In this document: positions 53,058-62,051 of the stretch, in pieces | How positions within the stretch are numbered: position 1 is the first letter of the stretch | Layout of the letters: each line of letters opens with the position of its first letter | From: Mycobacterium sp. IS-1742 | GTDB taxonomy: Bacteria > Actinomycetota > Actinomycetes > Mycobacteriales > Mycobacteriaceae | Direction: 5' to 3' | Assembly (NCBI RefSeq): GCF_001500125.1 | Contig: NZ_LQIV01000034.1 | Coordinates: forward strand, 248,001 to 312,000 | DNA: 64,000 nucleotides | The notes under the pieces: model-generated | What the model was told of the DNA's origin: nothing | What the model saw: the letters and a program-made list of their open reading frames with translations, nothing else | Database searches by the model: none | Position numbers and translations under genes: made by a program

Positions 53058-53909
53058 TCACTTCTGCAGCCCGAGCGGGCCCGCCAGCTCCTTCAGCGTG
53101 GGAAGCAGCTTGTCCCAGCCGCCGAGCACCTGGATGGCCACGTGGTCGGCGCCGCGCTCGTGGTGCTCCTCGAGCCGGGCCGCGACCGCGTCCGCCGAAC
53201 CGTGCGCCACCACCGCGTCGATCAGCTTGTCACTGCCCGGTTTGGCGACGTCCTCGTCGGTGAAGCCCAGCCGCTTCCAGTTGTTCACGTAGTTGCTCAG
53301 GCCGAGGTAGAAGTCGACGGTCTCGCGGCCGATCCGGCGCGCCTCGTCGACGTCGGAGCCGAGCACCACCTTGTGCTCGGGCGCCAGGAACACCGTCGGG
53401 CCGACGAGGTTGCGGGCCTGGCCGGTGTGCTCGGGTGTGGTCAGGTACGGGTGGGCGCCCGCGCTGCGCCGCGCGGCGAGTTTGAGCACCTGCGGTCCGA
53501 GCGCTGCGACGACCAGCCGGCTCGTCGGCACCTTCGCCCCGTCGAGCTTGTCGATGTACTCCACCAGCACGTCGTAGGGTTTGCGGTACTCCTCGGTGGC
53601 CTCGGGGTGCCCGATGCCGATGCCGAGCAGGAACCGGCTCGGGAACTTGTCCTCGATGCGGTGGTAGGAGGCGGCGACCTCCTCGGCCGGCGACGCCCAC
53701 ACGTTCACGATGCCCGTCGCGACCTGCAGGGTCTCGGTCGCCTCGAGGATCGGCTCGACGAACTCGAGATCGGCCGCCGGAGAGGCGCCGACCCAGACCG
53801 CGCCGTAGCCCAGCTTCTCGATCTCCGCGGCCTGCTCCGGTGTGGGGGCGCCGGGGGTCCACACGCCGTAACGGCCCAGGCCGGGTTTGAGGGAAACGCC
53901 TTCGGTCAT
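53058..53909 (-). CDS. F420-type LLM oxidoreductase, TIGR03620-like (copy 1)
   Basis: This 283-residue luciferase-fold protein starts LKPGLGRYGVWTPGAPTPEQ and has IEKLGYGAVWVGASP, LQVATGIVNVW and RFLLGIGIGHPEA, which fit the MSMEG_4141-type F420-dependent oxidoreductases. It is a tandem paralogue of the gene at 53942-54772. ATG 53909 follows GAGGAA. The substrate is unknown. It is 26 bases before rmlB on the same strand. Confidence 0.88.
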   Translation of the reverse strand: MTEGVSLKPGLGRYGVWTPGAPTPEQAAEIEKLGYGAVWVGASPAADLEFVEPILEATETLQVATGIVNVWASPAEEVAASYHRIEDKFPSRFLLGIGIGHPEATEEYRKPYDVLVEYIDKLDGAKVPTSRLVVAALGPQVLKLAARRSAGAHPYLTTPEHTGQARNLVGPTVFLAPEHKVVLGSDVDEARRIGRETVDFYLGLSNYVNNWKRLGFTDEDVAKPGSDKLIDAVVAHGSADAVAARLEEHHERGADHVAIQVLGGWDKLLPTLKELAGPLGLQK

Positions 53910-53941
53910 ATCCGTTCCTCCAGTCGTCTGCGAGCCGGCTC

Positions 53942-54772
53942 TCACTGCAGGCCGAGCGGACCGGCCAGGTCGGCCAGTGCGGCCACCAGCTTGTCAGGCC
54001 CGGTCAGCACCTGCACGGGCACGTGGTCGGCGCCGGCGTCGAGGTGCTGTTTCAGCCGGGCCGCGATGGCGTCGACGCTGCCGTAGGCCACGACGGCGTC
54101 CACCAACCGATCACTACCCGGTTTTGCCACGTCCTGATCACCGAAACCCAGACGCTTCCAGTTGTTGAGGTAATTGGCCAGATTCAGATACACGTCGAGC
54201 GCCCTGCGGCCGACCGCGCGGGCCTTCTCGGCGTCGGTGGTCATCACCACCTTGTGCTCGGGCGCCAGGAACGCCCCGGCGCCGATCACCTCGCGTGCGG
54301 TGGCCGTGTGCTCGGGGGTGGTGAGGTACGGGTGCGCCCCCGCCGCCCGGTCGGCCGAGAGCTTCAGCGCCTTGGGGCCGAGCGCGGCCACCACGCGCCG
54401 CTCCCGCGGCACCCCGTACTCGTCGAGCTTGTCGAGGTACTCGGTGAGCGCCGCGAGCGGTTTGCGGTACGCCTGGTGCGCCTCGGGATGGCCGACGCCG
54501 ATCCCCAGCAGGAATCGGCCGGGATGGGCCGCCTCGATGCGGTGGAAGGATTCCGCCACCGGCCCGGCCGCCGCCGTCCAGATGTTGACGATGCCGGTCG
54601 CGATCTGCAGGGTCGTGGTGTGGTCGAGGATGGGTTCGACCCAGTCCAGTTCGGCGGGCGGTGAGCCGCCCACCCAGACGGCGCCGTAGCCGAGCGCCTC
54701 GATCTCCCTGGCTTGCGCGGGTGTCACGGCGCGGCCGAATACGCCGAATGTGCCGAGATCGGGTTTGGTCAT
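53942..54772 (-). CDS. F420-type LLM oxidoreductase, TIGR03620-like (copy 2)
   Basis: This 276-residue protein is a close paralogue of the next gene: LGTFGVFGRAVTPAQAREIE, then LGYGAVWVGGSPPAEL and RFLLGIGVGHPEAHQAYRKP. The shared long motifs LAPEHKVV and NWKRLGF are kept in both, so the pair arose by duplication. The ATG at 54772 lies inside GGTCATGACC. It starts 29 bases after the histidine kinase stop. Confidence 0.88.
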   Translation of the reverse strand: MTKPDLGTFGVFGRAVTPAQAREIEALGYGAVWVGGSPPAELDWVEPILDHTTTLQIATGIVNIWTAAAGPVAESFHRIEAAHPGRFLLGIGVGHPEAHQAYRKPLAALTEYLDKLDEYGVPRERRVVAALGPKALKLSADRAAGAHPYLTTPEHTATAREVIGAGAFLAPEHKVVMTTDAEKARAVGRRALDVYLNLANYLNNWKRLGFGDQDVAKPGSDRLVDAVVAYGSVDAIAARLKQHLDAGADHVPVQVLTGPDKLVAALADLAGPLGLQ

Positions 54773-54801
54773 GACCGCTGCAACCGACGCCGCGGCGGCG
54801 A

Positions 54802-56262
54802 CTATTCCTCCGGCGAGGGCGCCTGCAGGGGCAGGCAGACGATGAAACGGGTATCGCCGGGCGCGGACTGGACCGACAGGTCGCCGTGGTGCTTCTCGAC
54901 GATGATGCGGCGCGCCAGGTCCAGGCCCAGCCCGGTGCCCTCGCCGACCGGTTTGGTGGTGAAGAACGGTGTGAAGATACGGTCGACGATCTCGTCCGGG
55001 ATGCCCGGCCCGTCGTCGCAGATCTCCACGCGCACCCGGTCCTCGTTCTCGCGCATGGTGCGCACGGTCAGCGTGCCCCGCCCGCCCATCGCCTGGATCG
55101 CGTTCTGGATGAGGTTCGACCACACCTCGTTGAGATCGCCTGGATAGCAGAGTAATTCGGGCAGCGACGTGTCCTTCTCCCACACCAGTGCGACCGGTTT
55201 GTCCTTGCCGATCTTGTCGCCGAAGATCGTCTTGATCGTGCTGTGGATCAACTCGTGGACATTGGCGCTCTGATAGGCGCCGCGGTCCATCTGCGAGTAC
55301 TGCTTGGCCCCGGCGAGCAGCGTGGAGATCCGCTTGCTGGCGTCGGCGATCTCCCGCATCCGCAGTTCGGTGTCGATGGTGTACTTCAGCCAGCCGAGCG
55401 CGCTCGGCAGCGACGACGAGCAGGTCCCGTCCATGACGTCGTCGACCGACGCCGAGATCCGCTCGAGCCAGTCGACGTCGAGGCCCGCCTCGACGAACGT
55501 CGGGGCGTAGTCCCAGCCGCCGGCGATCCCGTGGGCTTCGAGCCAGTCACCGATCTGCTCCTCGCGGTCGGAGGTCTCCAGCGCCGTGAGGTCCTGGCTG
55601 CGGAACTTGGCGACCTGTTCGGCCACCTCGTCCTGGATCTTGACCAGCACCCGCAGCGCCTCGGGGCTGAACTTGCCGTCGGCGAGCATCGCCAGCTTGT
55701 GCCGCATCTTGCCGACGCCCTCCTGCAGGTCGGCGACGGCCCGCGCGGTGGCCGCGGCGGGGTTGTTGAGCTGGTGGGTGAGACCGGCGGTGATGGTGCC
55801 CAGCGCGAGCAGCTTCTCCCGCTGGCCGATGATCTGATGCTGCCTGCGCCTGCCGACGGTCTGGCCTTCGAGCAGGTGCACCGCCATCGGGAACTCGGTC
55901 TGCATGAACCGGGCGAACGCGTCGGCGTCGAGGACGAAGAACCTCGACGGTGTGGTCAACCGCACCGTGGCCTCGTAGACGTGTTCCTCACCCGGGACGT
56001 AGGCCGACCACGCACCGCAGTACACCCCGCGCTGTGAGGTGCGGCCGGTCTGGATGTCGGTCCCGCCCGAGCGTTTCGACATCACCAGCTCACCGTCGAT
56101 GAGCACGTAGAAGCAGGTCGCCGGGTCCCCTTCGTTGCACAGCGGGCCCGCGGGGAAGGTCTCGATGTGGCCGTTCGCGCACAGCGTGTCGAGCTGCTCG
56201 TCGGACAGCGCCTCGAACAGGAAAAGCGTGCGCAGTTCGTCGCGCAGGCACGTCTCGCCCAT
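54802..56262 (-). CDS. Cyclic-nucleotide-domain sensor histidine kinase
   Basis: This 486-residue kinase begins with a cNMP-binding (CRP-like) domain at about residues 10-130, with FYVLIDGELVMSKR. A histidine box AGLTHQLNNPAAATARA (His 163) follows, then a long helical stretch and an ATPase with NLIQNAIQAMGG, DDGPGIPDEI and GTGLGLDLARRII. No membrane segment is present. It lies 11 bases after the receiver-flavoprotein gene, its likely phosphotransfer partner. Confidence 0.88.
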   Translation of the reverse strand: MGETCLRDELRTLFLFEALSDEQLDTLCANGHIETFPAGPLCNEGDPATCFYVLIDGELVMSKRSGGTDIQTGRTSQRGVYCGAWSAYVPGEEHVYEATVRLTTPSRFFVLDADAFARFMQTEFPMAVHLLEGQTVGRRRQHQIIGQREKLLALGTITAGLTHQLNNPAAATARAVADLQEGVGKMRHKLAMLADGKFSPEALRVLVKIQDEVAEQVAKFRSQDLTALETSDREEQIGDWLEAHGIAGGWDYAPTFVEAGLDVDWLERISASVDDVMDGTCSSSLPSALGWLKYTIDTELRMREIADASKRISTLLAGAKQYSQMDRGAYQSANVHELIHSTIKTIFGDKIGKDKPVALVWEKDTSLPELLCYPGDLNEVWSNLIQNAIQAMGGRGTLTVRTMRENEDRVRVEICDDGPGIPDEIVDRIFTPFFTTKPVGEGTGLGLDLARRIIVEKHHGDLSVQSAPGDTRFIVCLPLQAPSPEE

Positions 56263-56273
56263 GGTGACCCCTT

Positions 56274-57941
56274 TCAGGCTTCCGCCAGGTACCGGTGCAC
56301 CAGCATGACCGCCATCGACCCTTCGCCGACGGCGGCGGCCACCCGTTTGGCGGACTCGGCGCGCACATCACCTGCAACGAACACACCCGGCACGCTTGTT
56401 TCCAGGTGGTGCGGCGGACGGTCCAGCGTCCAGCCGGAGATCTCCCGCAGATCGGGCCCGGCCAGGATGAACCCGTGGTCGTCGCGCACGACGATGCCGT
56501 CGAGCCATTCGGTGCGCGGTTCGGCGCCGATGAAGATGAACATCCGGCCGCAGGCGTGTTCCTCACGGTCTCCGGTCAGCGTGTTCTCCAGGCAGATGCC
56601 CTCGAGGTGACCGTTGCCCTTGACCGCGTGGACCACGGTGTTCGGCAACTCCCGGATCTTGTCGTTGGCCCGGATCTGCTGGATCAGGTAATGCGACATC
56701 GAGTCCTCGAGCCTGCGGCGGCTGACGATGGTGACCTTCTCGGCCGTGCGCGACAGGTGCATCGCGGCCTGGCCGGCCGAGTTCGCACCGCCGATCACGT
56801 ACACCTCGTCGTTCTCGCAGTCGGCGGCGACCGACGCCGTCGCGCCGTAGTACACCCCCGCACCGGTCAACCCGTCACATCCCTCGGCGGGCAGCTGGCG
56901 GTATTCCACGCCCATCGCCAGGATCACCGCGCGCGCGCCGATCGACCGGCCGTCGGACAGCCGCACGGTGCGCGCCGACCCGTCGATCTCCAGGGCGGTC
57001 ACCTCGGCCGCGGTGATCAGCTCGGCGTCGAACTTCTCGGCCTGTCGGCGCGCCCGCTCGGCGAGCTGCGCACCCGAGAGGCCGTCGGGGAAACCGAGGT
57101 AGTTCTCGATGCGGGAGCTCTGCCCGGCCTGCCCGCCGGTGGCGGTGCGCTCGATGAGCACCGTCTCGAGGCCCTCGGAGGCGCCGTACACGGCGGCGGC
57201 CAGACCGGCGGGCCCGCCGCCGATCACCACCAGGTCGTAGAAGTCCTCGGCGGGGGTGGTGGTCAGCCCGAGTGTGGCGCCCAGTTCGGCGTCGGACGGG
57301 TCGACAAGGGTCTCGCCCTGCTCGGTGATCACCACCGGCAGCGTCATCCCGTCCTGGCCGGCTGCCTCCAGCAGCTGCCTGCCCTTGCGCTCGTCGGCGC
57401 GGAACCAGGTGTAGTACAACCGGTTCCGGGCCAGGAACTCGCGCACCTCCGACGATCGGGCGTTCCACGGGTGGCCGATGATCTTGGTGTGCGGGATGGC
57501 CCGGTCCCCGGTCTCGCGCCACGCCTCGATCAGTGCGTCGACGACGGGGTAGAGCTTCTCCTCCGGGGGGTCCCACGGCTTGAGCAGGTAGTGGTCCAGG
57601 TCGACGACGTTGATCGCGTCGATCGCGGCGTGGGTGTCGGCGTAGGCGGTGAGCAGCACGCGACGCGCCATCGGGTAGAGGTCCATCGCCTCCTCGAGGA
57701 ACTCGATACCGCTCATCTGCGGCATCCGGTAGTCGGCGACGAACACCGCGACCGTCTCGCCACGCAGTTTCAGCTCGTTGAGCGTCTCGAGCGCATCCGG
57801 GCCGGATTCGGCCCGCACGATCCGGAAGTGCTCGCCGTAGTGACGGCGCAGGTCGCGCGCCACCGCACGAGAGACCGCCGGGTCGTCGTCGACGGTGAGG
57901 ATCACGGGTTTGCGGGGTGCCGCAGCAGCAGGGCCTGTCAT
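56274..57941 (-). CDS. Receiver domain fused to a thioredoxin reductase-like flavoprotein
   Basis: This 555-residue fusion has three parts: a response-regulator receiver (residues 12-130) with Asp 70 in VADYRMPQMSG and Lys 121 in LLKPWDPPE; a glutaredoxin-like linker (about 150-225) without CXXC; and a flavin disulfide reductase fold (235-555) with GGGPAGLAAAVYGA, a second nucleotide fold VIGGANSAGQAAMH and the FAD-site GVFVAGDVR. At the place of the thioredoxin reductase CXXC one reads GATASVAADC, so the redox disulfide is missing. ATG 57941 is preferred to the TTG at 57950. Confidence 0.87.
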   Translation of the reverse strand: MTGPAAAAPRKPVILTVDDDPAVSRAVARDLRRHYGEHFRIVRAESGPDALETLNELKLRGETVAVFVADYRMPQMSGIEFLEEAMDLYPMARRVLLTAYADTHAAIDAINVVDLDHYLLKPWDPPEEKLYPVVDALIEAWRETGDRAIPHTKIIGHPWNARSSEVREFLARNRLYYTWFRADERKGRQLLEAAGQDGMTLPVVITEQGETLVDPSDAELGATLGLTTTPAEDFYDLVVIGGGPAGLAAAVYGASEGLETVLIERTATGGQAGQSSRIENYLGFPDGLSGAQLAERARRQAEKFDAELITAAEVTALEIDGSARTVRLSDGRSIGARAVILAMGVEYRQLPAEGCDGLTGAGVYYGATASVAADCENDEVYVIGGANSAGQAAMHLSRTAEKVTIVSRRRLEDSMSHYLIQQIRANDKIRELPNTVVHAVKGNGHLEGICLENTLTGDREEHACGRMFIFIGAEPRTEWLDGIVVRDDHGFILAGPDLREISGWTLDRPPHHLETSVPGVFVAGDVRAESAKRVAAAVGEGSMAVMLVHRYLAEA

Positions 57942-58011
57942 CGCGATCAAGTATGCGCCGGTCGTCCAGCCGATATCGGGGAAGCCGGGGTCACGGACCT
58001 AGACTTCGCCC

Positions 58012-58476
58012 GTGGCCGAACTCCAGTTCTCCGATTCGGTGTTCGTGGCGCGCGACCCCGACGCCGTCTACGCGTTGGTGTCCGACGTGACCCGGATGGG
58101 CGAGTGGAGCCCGGTGTGCCGGGCCTGCTGGTGGGACGACCCGGACGCCGGGCCGGTCGCGGGCGCCTGGTTCACCGGACGCAACGAGACTCCCCAGCGG
58201 GTGTGGGAGACGCGCAGCCAGGTGACGGTGGCCGACGGCCGCGACTTCGTCTGGGAGGTCAACGGCGGCTGGGTGCGGTGGGGCTTCAGCGTGGCGCCCG
58301 AGGGCGACGGGACCCGGTTGACCGAGCATTGGCGGCTGCTGGCCCGCGGTGTCGACGGGTTTCGCGAACGCTACGGCGCCGACGCCGACGCACAGATCGC
58401 CGAGCGGACGTCGGCCGCGCACTCCGGCATCCCCGAGACGCTGGCCGCGATCAAGCGGACGGCCGAGACCGCCTAG
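58012..58476 (+). CDS. SRPBCC (polyketide cyclase/START-like) protein
   Basis: This 154-residue protein has the SRPBCC helix-grip pattern: DPDAVYALVSDVTRMGEWSPVCR at the start and a C-terminal helix with RTSAAHSGIPETLAAIK. These proteins bind hydrophobic ligands; a function cannot be named. It starts with GTG, is divergent from the receiver-flavoprotein gene, and its stop overlaps the USP gene end by four bases. Confidence 0.82.
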   Translation: MAELQFSDSVFVARDPDAVYALVSDVTRMGEWSPVCRACWWDDPDAGPVAGAWFTGRNETPQRVWETRSQVTVADGRDFVWEVNGGWVRWGFSVAPEGDGTRLTEHWRLLARGVDGFRERYGADADAQIAERTSAAHSGIPETLAAIKRTAETA

Positions 58477-59360
58477 ACGTCGGCTGCGTGGCAGACCATG
58501 ACCGGCACGCGGCTGTGGTGCAACAGGTTCAGGCCCGTCGAGCCCAGCACCGCAGCGCTCACGACGTTGGCCCGATGGTTGCCGACCACGACGAGCTGCG
58601 CGCCGGTGAGGCGGTCGAGCAGTGCGTGGCCCGGCTTCGCCTCGTCGAGCAGCGTCGCGACCTCGACACCGGGATACCTGTCGGTCCAGGGCTCGAGGGC
58701 CCGGGTCAGCAGCGCCCACTCCGCGGCTTCCAGGGCGTCCCAGTCGATGAGGTAGGGGATGGCCACGGCGTCGGCGTCCAGCCCGGCCGACCACGAGTGC
58801 ACGGCGGTCAGGGGCGCGCCGAACCGGTCGGCGAACTCGAACGCGGCCGCCAGGGCCGCCGCCGCGGCCGGCGTGCCGTCGACCCCGACCACGACCGGCG
58901 CCGTCCCCGGTTGCGCGATGTGACGCCACGCCACCACCGGACACGACGCGTGTGTGGCGACCCGCAACGTCGTGGACCCGACCAGCACCGCGGCGGCCGG
59001 ACTGACGTCGTCGCAGCCCACGACGACCAGGGCGGCGTCGCGGCTCCGGCCGATCAACGCCTCGTGGGCCGGCTCGCCGACCGCTTCGGCGACGGTGTCC
59101 AGATGCGGGAAGTGCTCGGCCACCGCCTCTTTGGCGATATCGAGGGTCTTCTCCGCGGCGGCCTGCTGATCCTCGGGTGCGGCCGCCCGGATGGCGACCA
59201 CCGCTGCGTCCGTGAAGAAGTGACCGGCCGTGGCGGTCGAGTGGACGAGCCGCAACGACGTGCGGTACGCCGCGGCCGCCGCGGCAGCCCACCGCGCGGC
59301 GTGGATGCTGGTCTGCGAGCCGTCGATCCCGACGACGACCGGGGCGGTGCGTTGCGTCAT
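58473..59360 (-). CDS. Tandem-domain universal stress protein
   Basis: This 295-residue protein has two USP domains: VVVGIDGSQTSIHAARWA to GSTTLRVATHASCPV and VVVGVDGTPAAAAALAAA to GSTGLNLLHHSRVPV. Each has an ATP-binding loop of the GX2GX9G(S/T) kind (VVGNHRANVVSAAVLGST in the second). In M. tuberculosis the similar Rv2005c and Rv2623 belong to the DosR regulon. It lies 36 bases after the Rv2004c-like kinase gene and is probably in its operon. Confidence 0.9.
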   Translation of the reverse strand: MTQRTAPVVVGIDGSQTSIHAARWAAAAAAAYRTSLRLVHSTATAGHFFTDAAVVAIRAAAPEDQQAAAEKTLDIAKEAVAEHFPHLDTVAEAVGEPAHEALIGRSRDAALVVVGCDDVSPAAAVLVGSTTLRVATHASCPVVAWRHIAQPGTAPVVVGVDGTPAAAAALAAAFEFADRFGAPLTAVHSWSAGLDADAVAIPYLIDWDALEAAEWALLTRALEPWTDRYPGVEVATLLDEAKPGHALLDRLTGAQLVVVGNHRANVVSAAVLGSTGLNLLHHSRVPVMVCHAADV

Positions 59361-59396
59361 GAGCGTGCCTTTCGATCGGTGCTGGCTCGCGCGCCG

Positions 59397-60884
59397 TCAG
59401 TACGCCAGACAGCAGATCTGCTGTGCCTCGGCCACGGAGTCGGCCAAGGGGCGACCCGTGTCGAGACGGTGTGCGCCCGACCAGACCGGCGCCGTGATGT
59501 CGGCCGCGATCTGCGGTGTCGCATCGGACGTCGTCGACGACCGGTGCTCGATCCGGGTCTGTGCGGCGGAAAGATCTGTGTCGCAGGCGAGTTCCACCAG
59601 AACCGCCGACGCGTGATCGGCGCACTCCCGGGCCGCGCGGCGGTGACGCGCATCCCGCCAGGTGCCGTCGAGGACCACCGACTCGCCGTGCGCCAGCAGG
59701 GCCGCCGCCCGATGCAGCACCGTGTCGTAGACCAGCGCCACGTTGTCGGGTGAGTACAGTCCGCTCTCCAGCGCGCCCGCGGCGCCGCGGACGATCCCGG
59801 ACTCCTGCAGTTCCCGACGGACGTCGTCGGTCGAGATGACGTGGGCGCCAACGGACTCGCCGAGCGCGCCGGACAGTGTGGTCTTACCGGTCCCGGGGCC
59901 ACCGCCGACGATCACGAGCCGAACCGCGGCCGCCTTGAGGTGGGCGGCGGCGATGTCGAGATGCCACCGGGCGTCGGCCGCCGCGCCCGCATGACCCTGG
60001 CTGACCCTGATGCAGTCGACCTTCGCGCGGACGACGGCGCGGTAGGCGATGGAGAAGTCGATCAGCGAGCGGGGCGCGGTGTCGCCGGCGAGTTCCCGAT
60101 ACCGGTCGAGGAAGTGGTCGGCGAGGTCGCGCCGGCCCAGGAACTCCAGGTCCATCGCCAGGAACGCGGCGTCGTCGACGCCGTCGACGAAGCGCAGCCG
60201 GTCGTCGAACTCCAGACAGTCCAGCGGGACCGGGCCGTCAGGGGTGCAGAAGACGTCGTCGGCCAGCAGATCGCCGTGGCCGTCGACGATGCGGCGGTCG
60301 GCGATGCGGCCGGCGAACAGCGCGTCCCTGCCGTCGAGATAGCGCATCGCCAGGCGGCGGATCTCGTCGACGGTCTCGGCGGACACCACGGTCCCGACGG
60401 AATGGTCCAGCTCGGTGAGGTTCTCGGACCACCGCTGCCGGACGGCGGTGGTCGTTGCGGCGGCGTCGACGTCCACGCCGCGGTGCGCGGTCGCGTGGAA
60501 GCGGGCGAGCATGCTCGCGAGCATCGTCAGGTGGTGTTCGGTCGGCTCACCGCGCGCCACCATGGTCCGCAGCCGGTACCGGTCGGGGTAGCGGCGCATC
60601 ACCACGACCGGTTCGGGTGCGGCGTGACCGGGTCCGCGCAGGTGGGCGACCCCGAGGTAACTGCCCGGCGCCAGGCGGCTGTTCAGCTCGACCTCGCGGG
60701 CGCACACCTGTTCCCGCCGTTGCGGCGTGCTGAAGTCGAGGAAGTCCGTGACCACCGGTTTCTTGACCTTGTAGGCCTTCTCGCCGAGCAGGATCACCAC
60801 ACCGGTGTGCGTCTCGTACACCTCGGCGGCCATATCGTTCACCGGCAGATCGTGGGCAGCGGTGATGTCCTCCGTGGTGGTCAT
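59397..60884 (-). CDS. Rv2004c-like bifunctional kinase
   Basis: This 495-residue protein joins an aminoglycoside phosphotransferase-like domain (about 1-315; HGDLLADDVF at 203-212, DCLEF at 222-226) to a P-loop kinase domain with Walker A GGGPGTGKTTLS at 327-338 and STDDVRRELQ. The layout and length equal M. tuberculosis Rv2004c of the DosR regulon; function is unknown. The frame is open far upstream, but ATG 60884 begins the conserved part. A DosR-type box lies 78 bases in front. Confidence 0.88.
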   Translation of the reverse strand: MTTTEDITAAHDLPVNDMAAEVYETHTGVVILLGEKAYKVKKPVVTDFLDFSTPQRREQVCAREVELNSRLAPGSYLGVAHLRGPGHAAPEPVVVMRRYPDRYRLRTMVARGEPTEHHLTMLASMLARFHATAHRGVDVDAAATTTAVRQRWSENLTELDHSVGTVVSAETVDEIRRLAMRYLDGRDALFAGRIADRRIVDGHGDLLADDVFCTPDGPVPLDCLEFDDRLRFVDGVDDAAFLAMDLEFLGRRDLADHFLDRYRELAGDTAPRSLIDFSIAYRAVVRAKVDCIRVSQGHAGAAADARWHLDIAAAHLKAAAVRLVIVGGGPGTGKTTLSGALGESVGAHVISTDDVRRELQESGIVRGAAGALESGLYSPDNVALVYDTVLHRAAALLAHGESVVLDGTWRDARHRRAARECADHASAVLVELACDTDLSAAQTRIEHRSSTTSDATPQIAADITAPVWSGAHRLDTGRPLADSVAEAQQICCLAY

Positions 60885-60961
60885 GAGGCAATCGTCGCGC
60901 CGGGAACCGACGGGGCGCAGCGGCCTTCCGGCCTCATGCCGGATCGAAAGGTCCCGGCCGG

Positions 60962-60981
60962 ACGGGGTCTTAAGTCCCCAA
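60962..60981. promoter_or_regulatory. DosR/DevR box in the divergent kinase/nitroreductase region
   Basis: The 20 bases ACGGGGTCTTAAGTCCCCAA match the DosR consensus TTSGGGACTWWAGTCCCSAA at 17 positions, including the whole right half. A weaker candidate (10 of 14 core positions) is at 60993-61006, GTGACCAAAGACTC. They lie between divergent starts at 60884 and 61071. Confidence 0.82.
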
Positions 60982-61070
60982 CCTCGCCGCGTGTGACCAA
61001 AGACTCTTGCCGTCGGTCCGGCGGGACGTGACCGTGGTCTTGGGAAACACGTGAACAGGAAGGCTGATCG

Positions 61071-62051
61071 ATGACCACGACGCGAGCGGACATCGACACG
61101 ATCAGCGACGCGGTGCAGCTGGCGTGCCGGGCTCCGTCTGTGCACAACAGCCAGCCGTGGCGCTGGGTCGCCGACCGGTCCGGGCTGCAGCTCTTCCTCG
61201 ACACCGACCGGCTGGTCGCGACCGACCAGTCCGGTCGAGAGGCGGTCCTGAGTTGCGGCGCCGTTCTGGACCATCTGCGGGTGGCCATGGCGGCCGGCGG
61301 CTGGATCGCCCACATCGACCGCTATCCCAATCCGAACGACCACCTGCACCTGGCCGCCATCGACTTCTCGCCGATGTCCTATGTGACCGACGGCCACCGC
61401 GCCCGCGCCGAGGCGATCGCGCGCCGCTTCACCGATCGGCTGCCGTTCGGGCCGCCGCCGGACTGGGACTCGCTGGAGATCCTGCTGCGGGAGGCGATCG
61501 ACGAGTCGGTGGCGATGCTCGACGTCGTGGCCGACGACGCCCGGCCGCAACTGGCGGAGGCCTCACAGCTCACCGAGTCGCTGCGGCTCTACGACTCCCA
61601 GTACCACGCCGAACTGGCTTGGTGGACCGGCTGGTTGGCGGTGTCCGACGGCATACCGCACAGCTCCCTGGTATCGGCCGCGGAGAGCGACCGCGTTGAC
61701 ATCGGCCGTCACTTCCCGGTCACCCACGGCGCAGCCGAGCGGCGCATGAGCGTGCCGGAGGATCACTCGAAGGTGCTGGTCATCTCGGCGCACGACGACA
61801 CGCGCCGCGACGTGCTCGGCTGCGGTGAGACGCTGTCGCAGGTGCTGTTGGAGGCGACGTTGGCCGGCATGGCCACCTGCACGCTGACCCATCTCACCGA
61901 ACTGCGCGCCAGCCGCGACATCATCTCCGCACTGGTCGACCGCGACCTCCCGCAGGTGCTGGTCCGTGTCGGAGCGGCTCCCGCCTACGATCCCGTCCCG
62001 CCGCCGACGCCCCGGCGGCGTCTCGACGACGTCCTCGAGGTGCGGTTGTGA
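61071..62051 (+). CDS. Acg-family nitroreductase-like protein
   Basis: This 326-residue protein belongs to the Acg/Rv3131 group of DosR-regulon flavin nitroreductase-fold proteins: APSVHNSQPWRWVADRSG near the N terminus and LEATLAGMATCTLTHLTE near the end. In this family a lid can cover the FMN, and enzymatic activity is often absent. The ATG follows AGGAAGG. Its stop overlaps the devR start, so the two are co-transcribed. Confidence 0.9.
   Translation: MTTTRADIDTISDAVQLACRAPSVHNSQPWRWVADRSGLQLFLDTDRLVATDQSGREAVLSCGAVLDHLRVAMAAGGWIAHIDRYPNPNDHLHLAAIDFSPMSYVTDGHRARAEAIARRFTDRLPFGPPPDWDSLEILLREAIDESVAMLDVVADDARPQLAEASQLTESLRLYDSQYHAELAWWTGWLAVSDGIPHSSLVSAAESDRVDIGRHFPVTHGAAERRMSVPEDHSKVLVISAHDDTRRDVLGCGETLSQVLLEATLAGMATCTLTHLTELRASRDIISALVDRDLPQVLVRVGAAPAYDPVPPPTPRRRLDDVLEVRL

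Noticed and set aside
56295..59753. A 1152-codon open frame on the plus strand across several genes
   Set aside because: It runs antisense to the receiver-flavoprotein and stress genes, has no family motif and is Arg/Gly/His-rich, as expected from the mirror of GC-rich codons.
61012..61050. A third DosR box near GTGACCGTGGTCTTGGG
   Set aside because: It matches the core at too few positions to be separated from chance in this GC-rich sequence.
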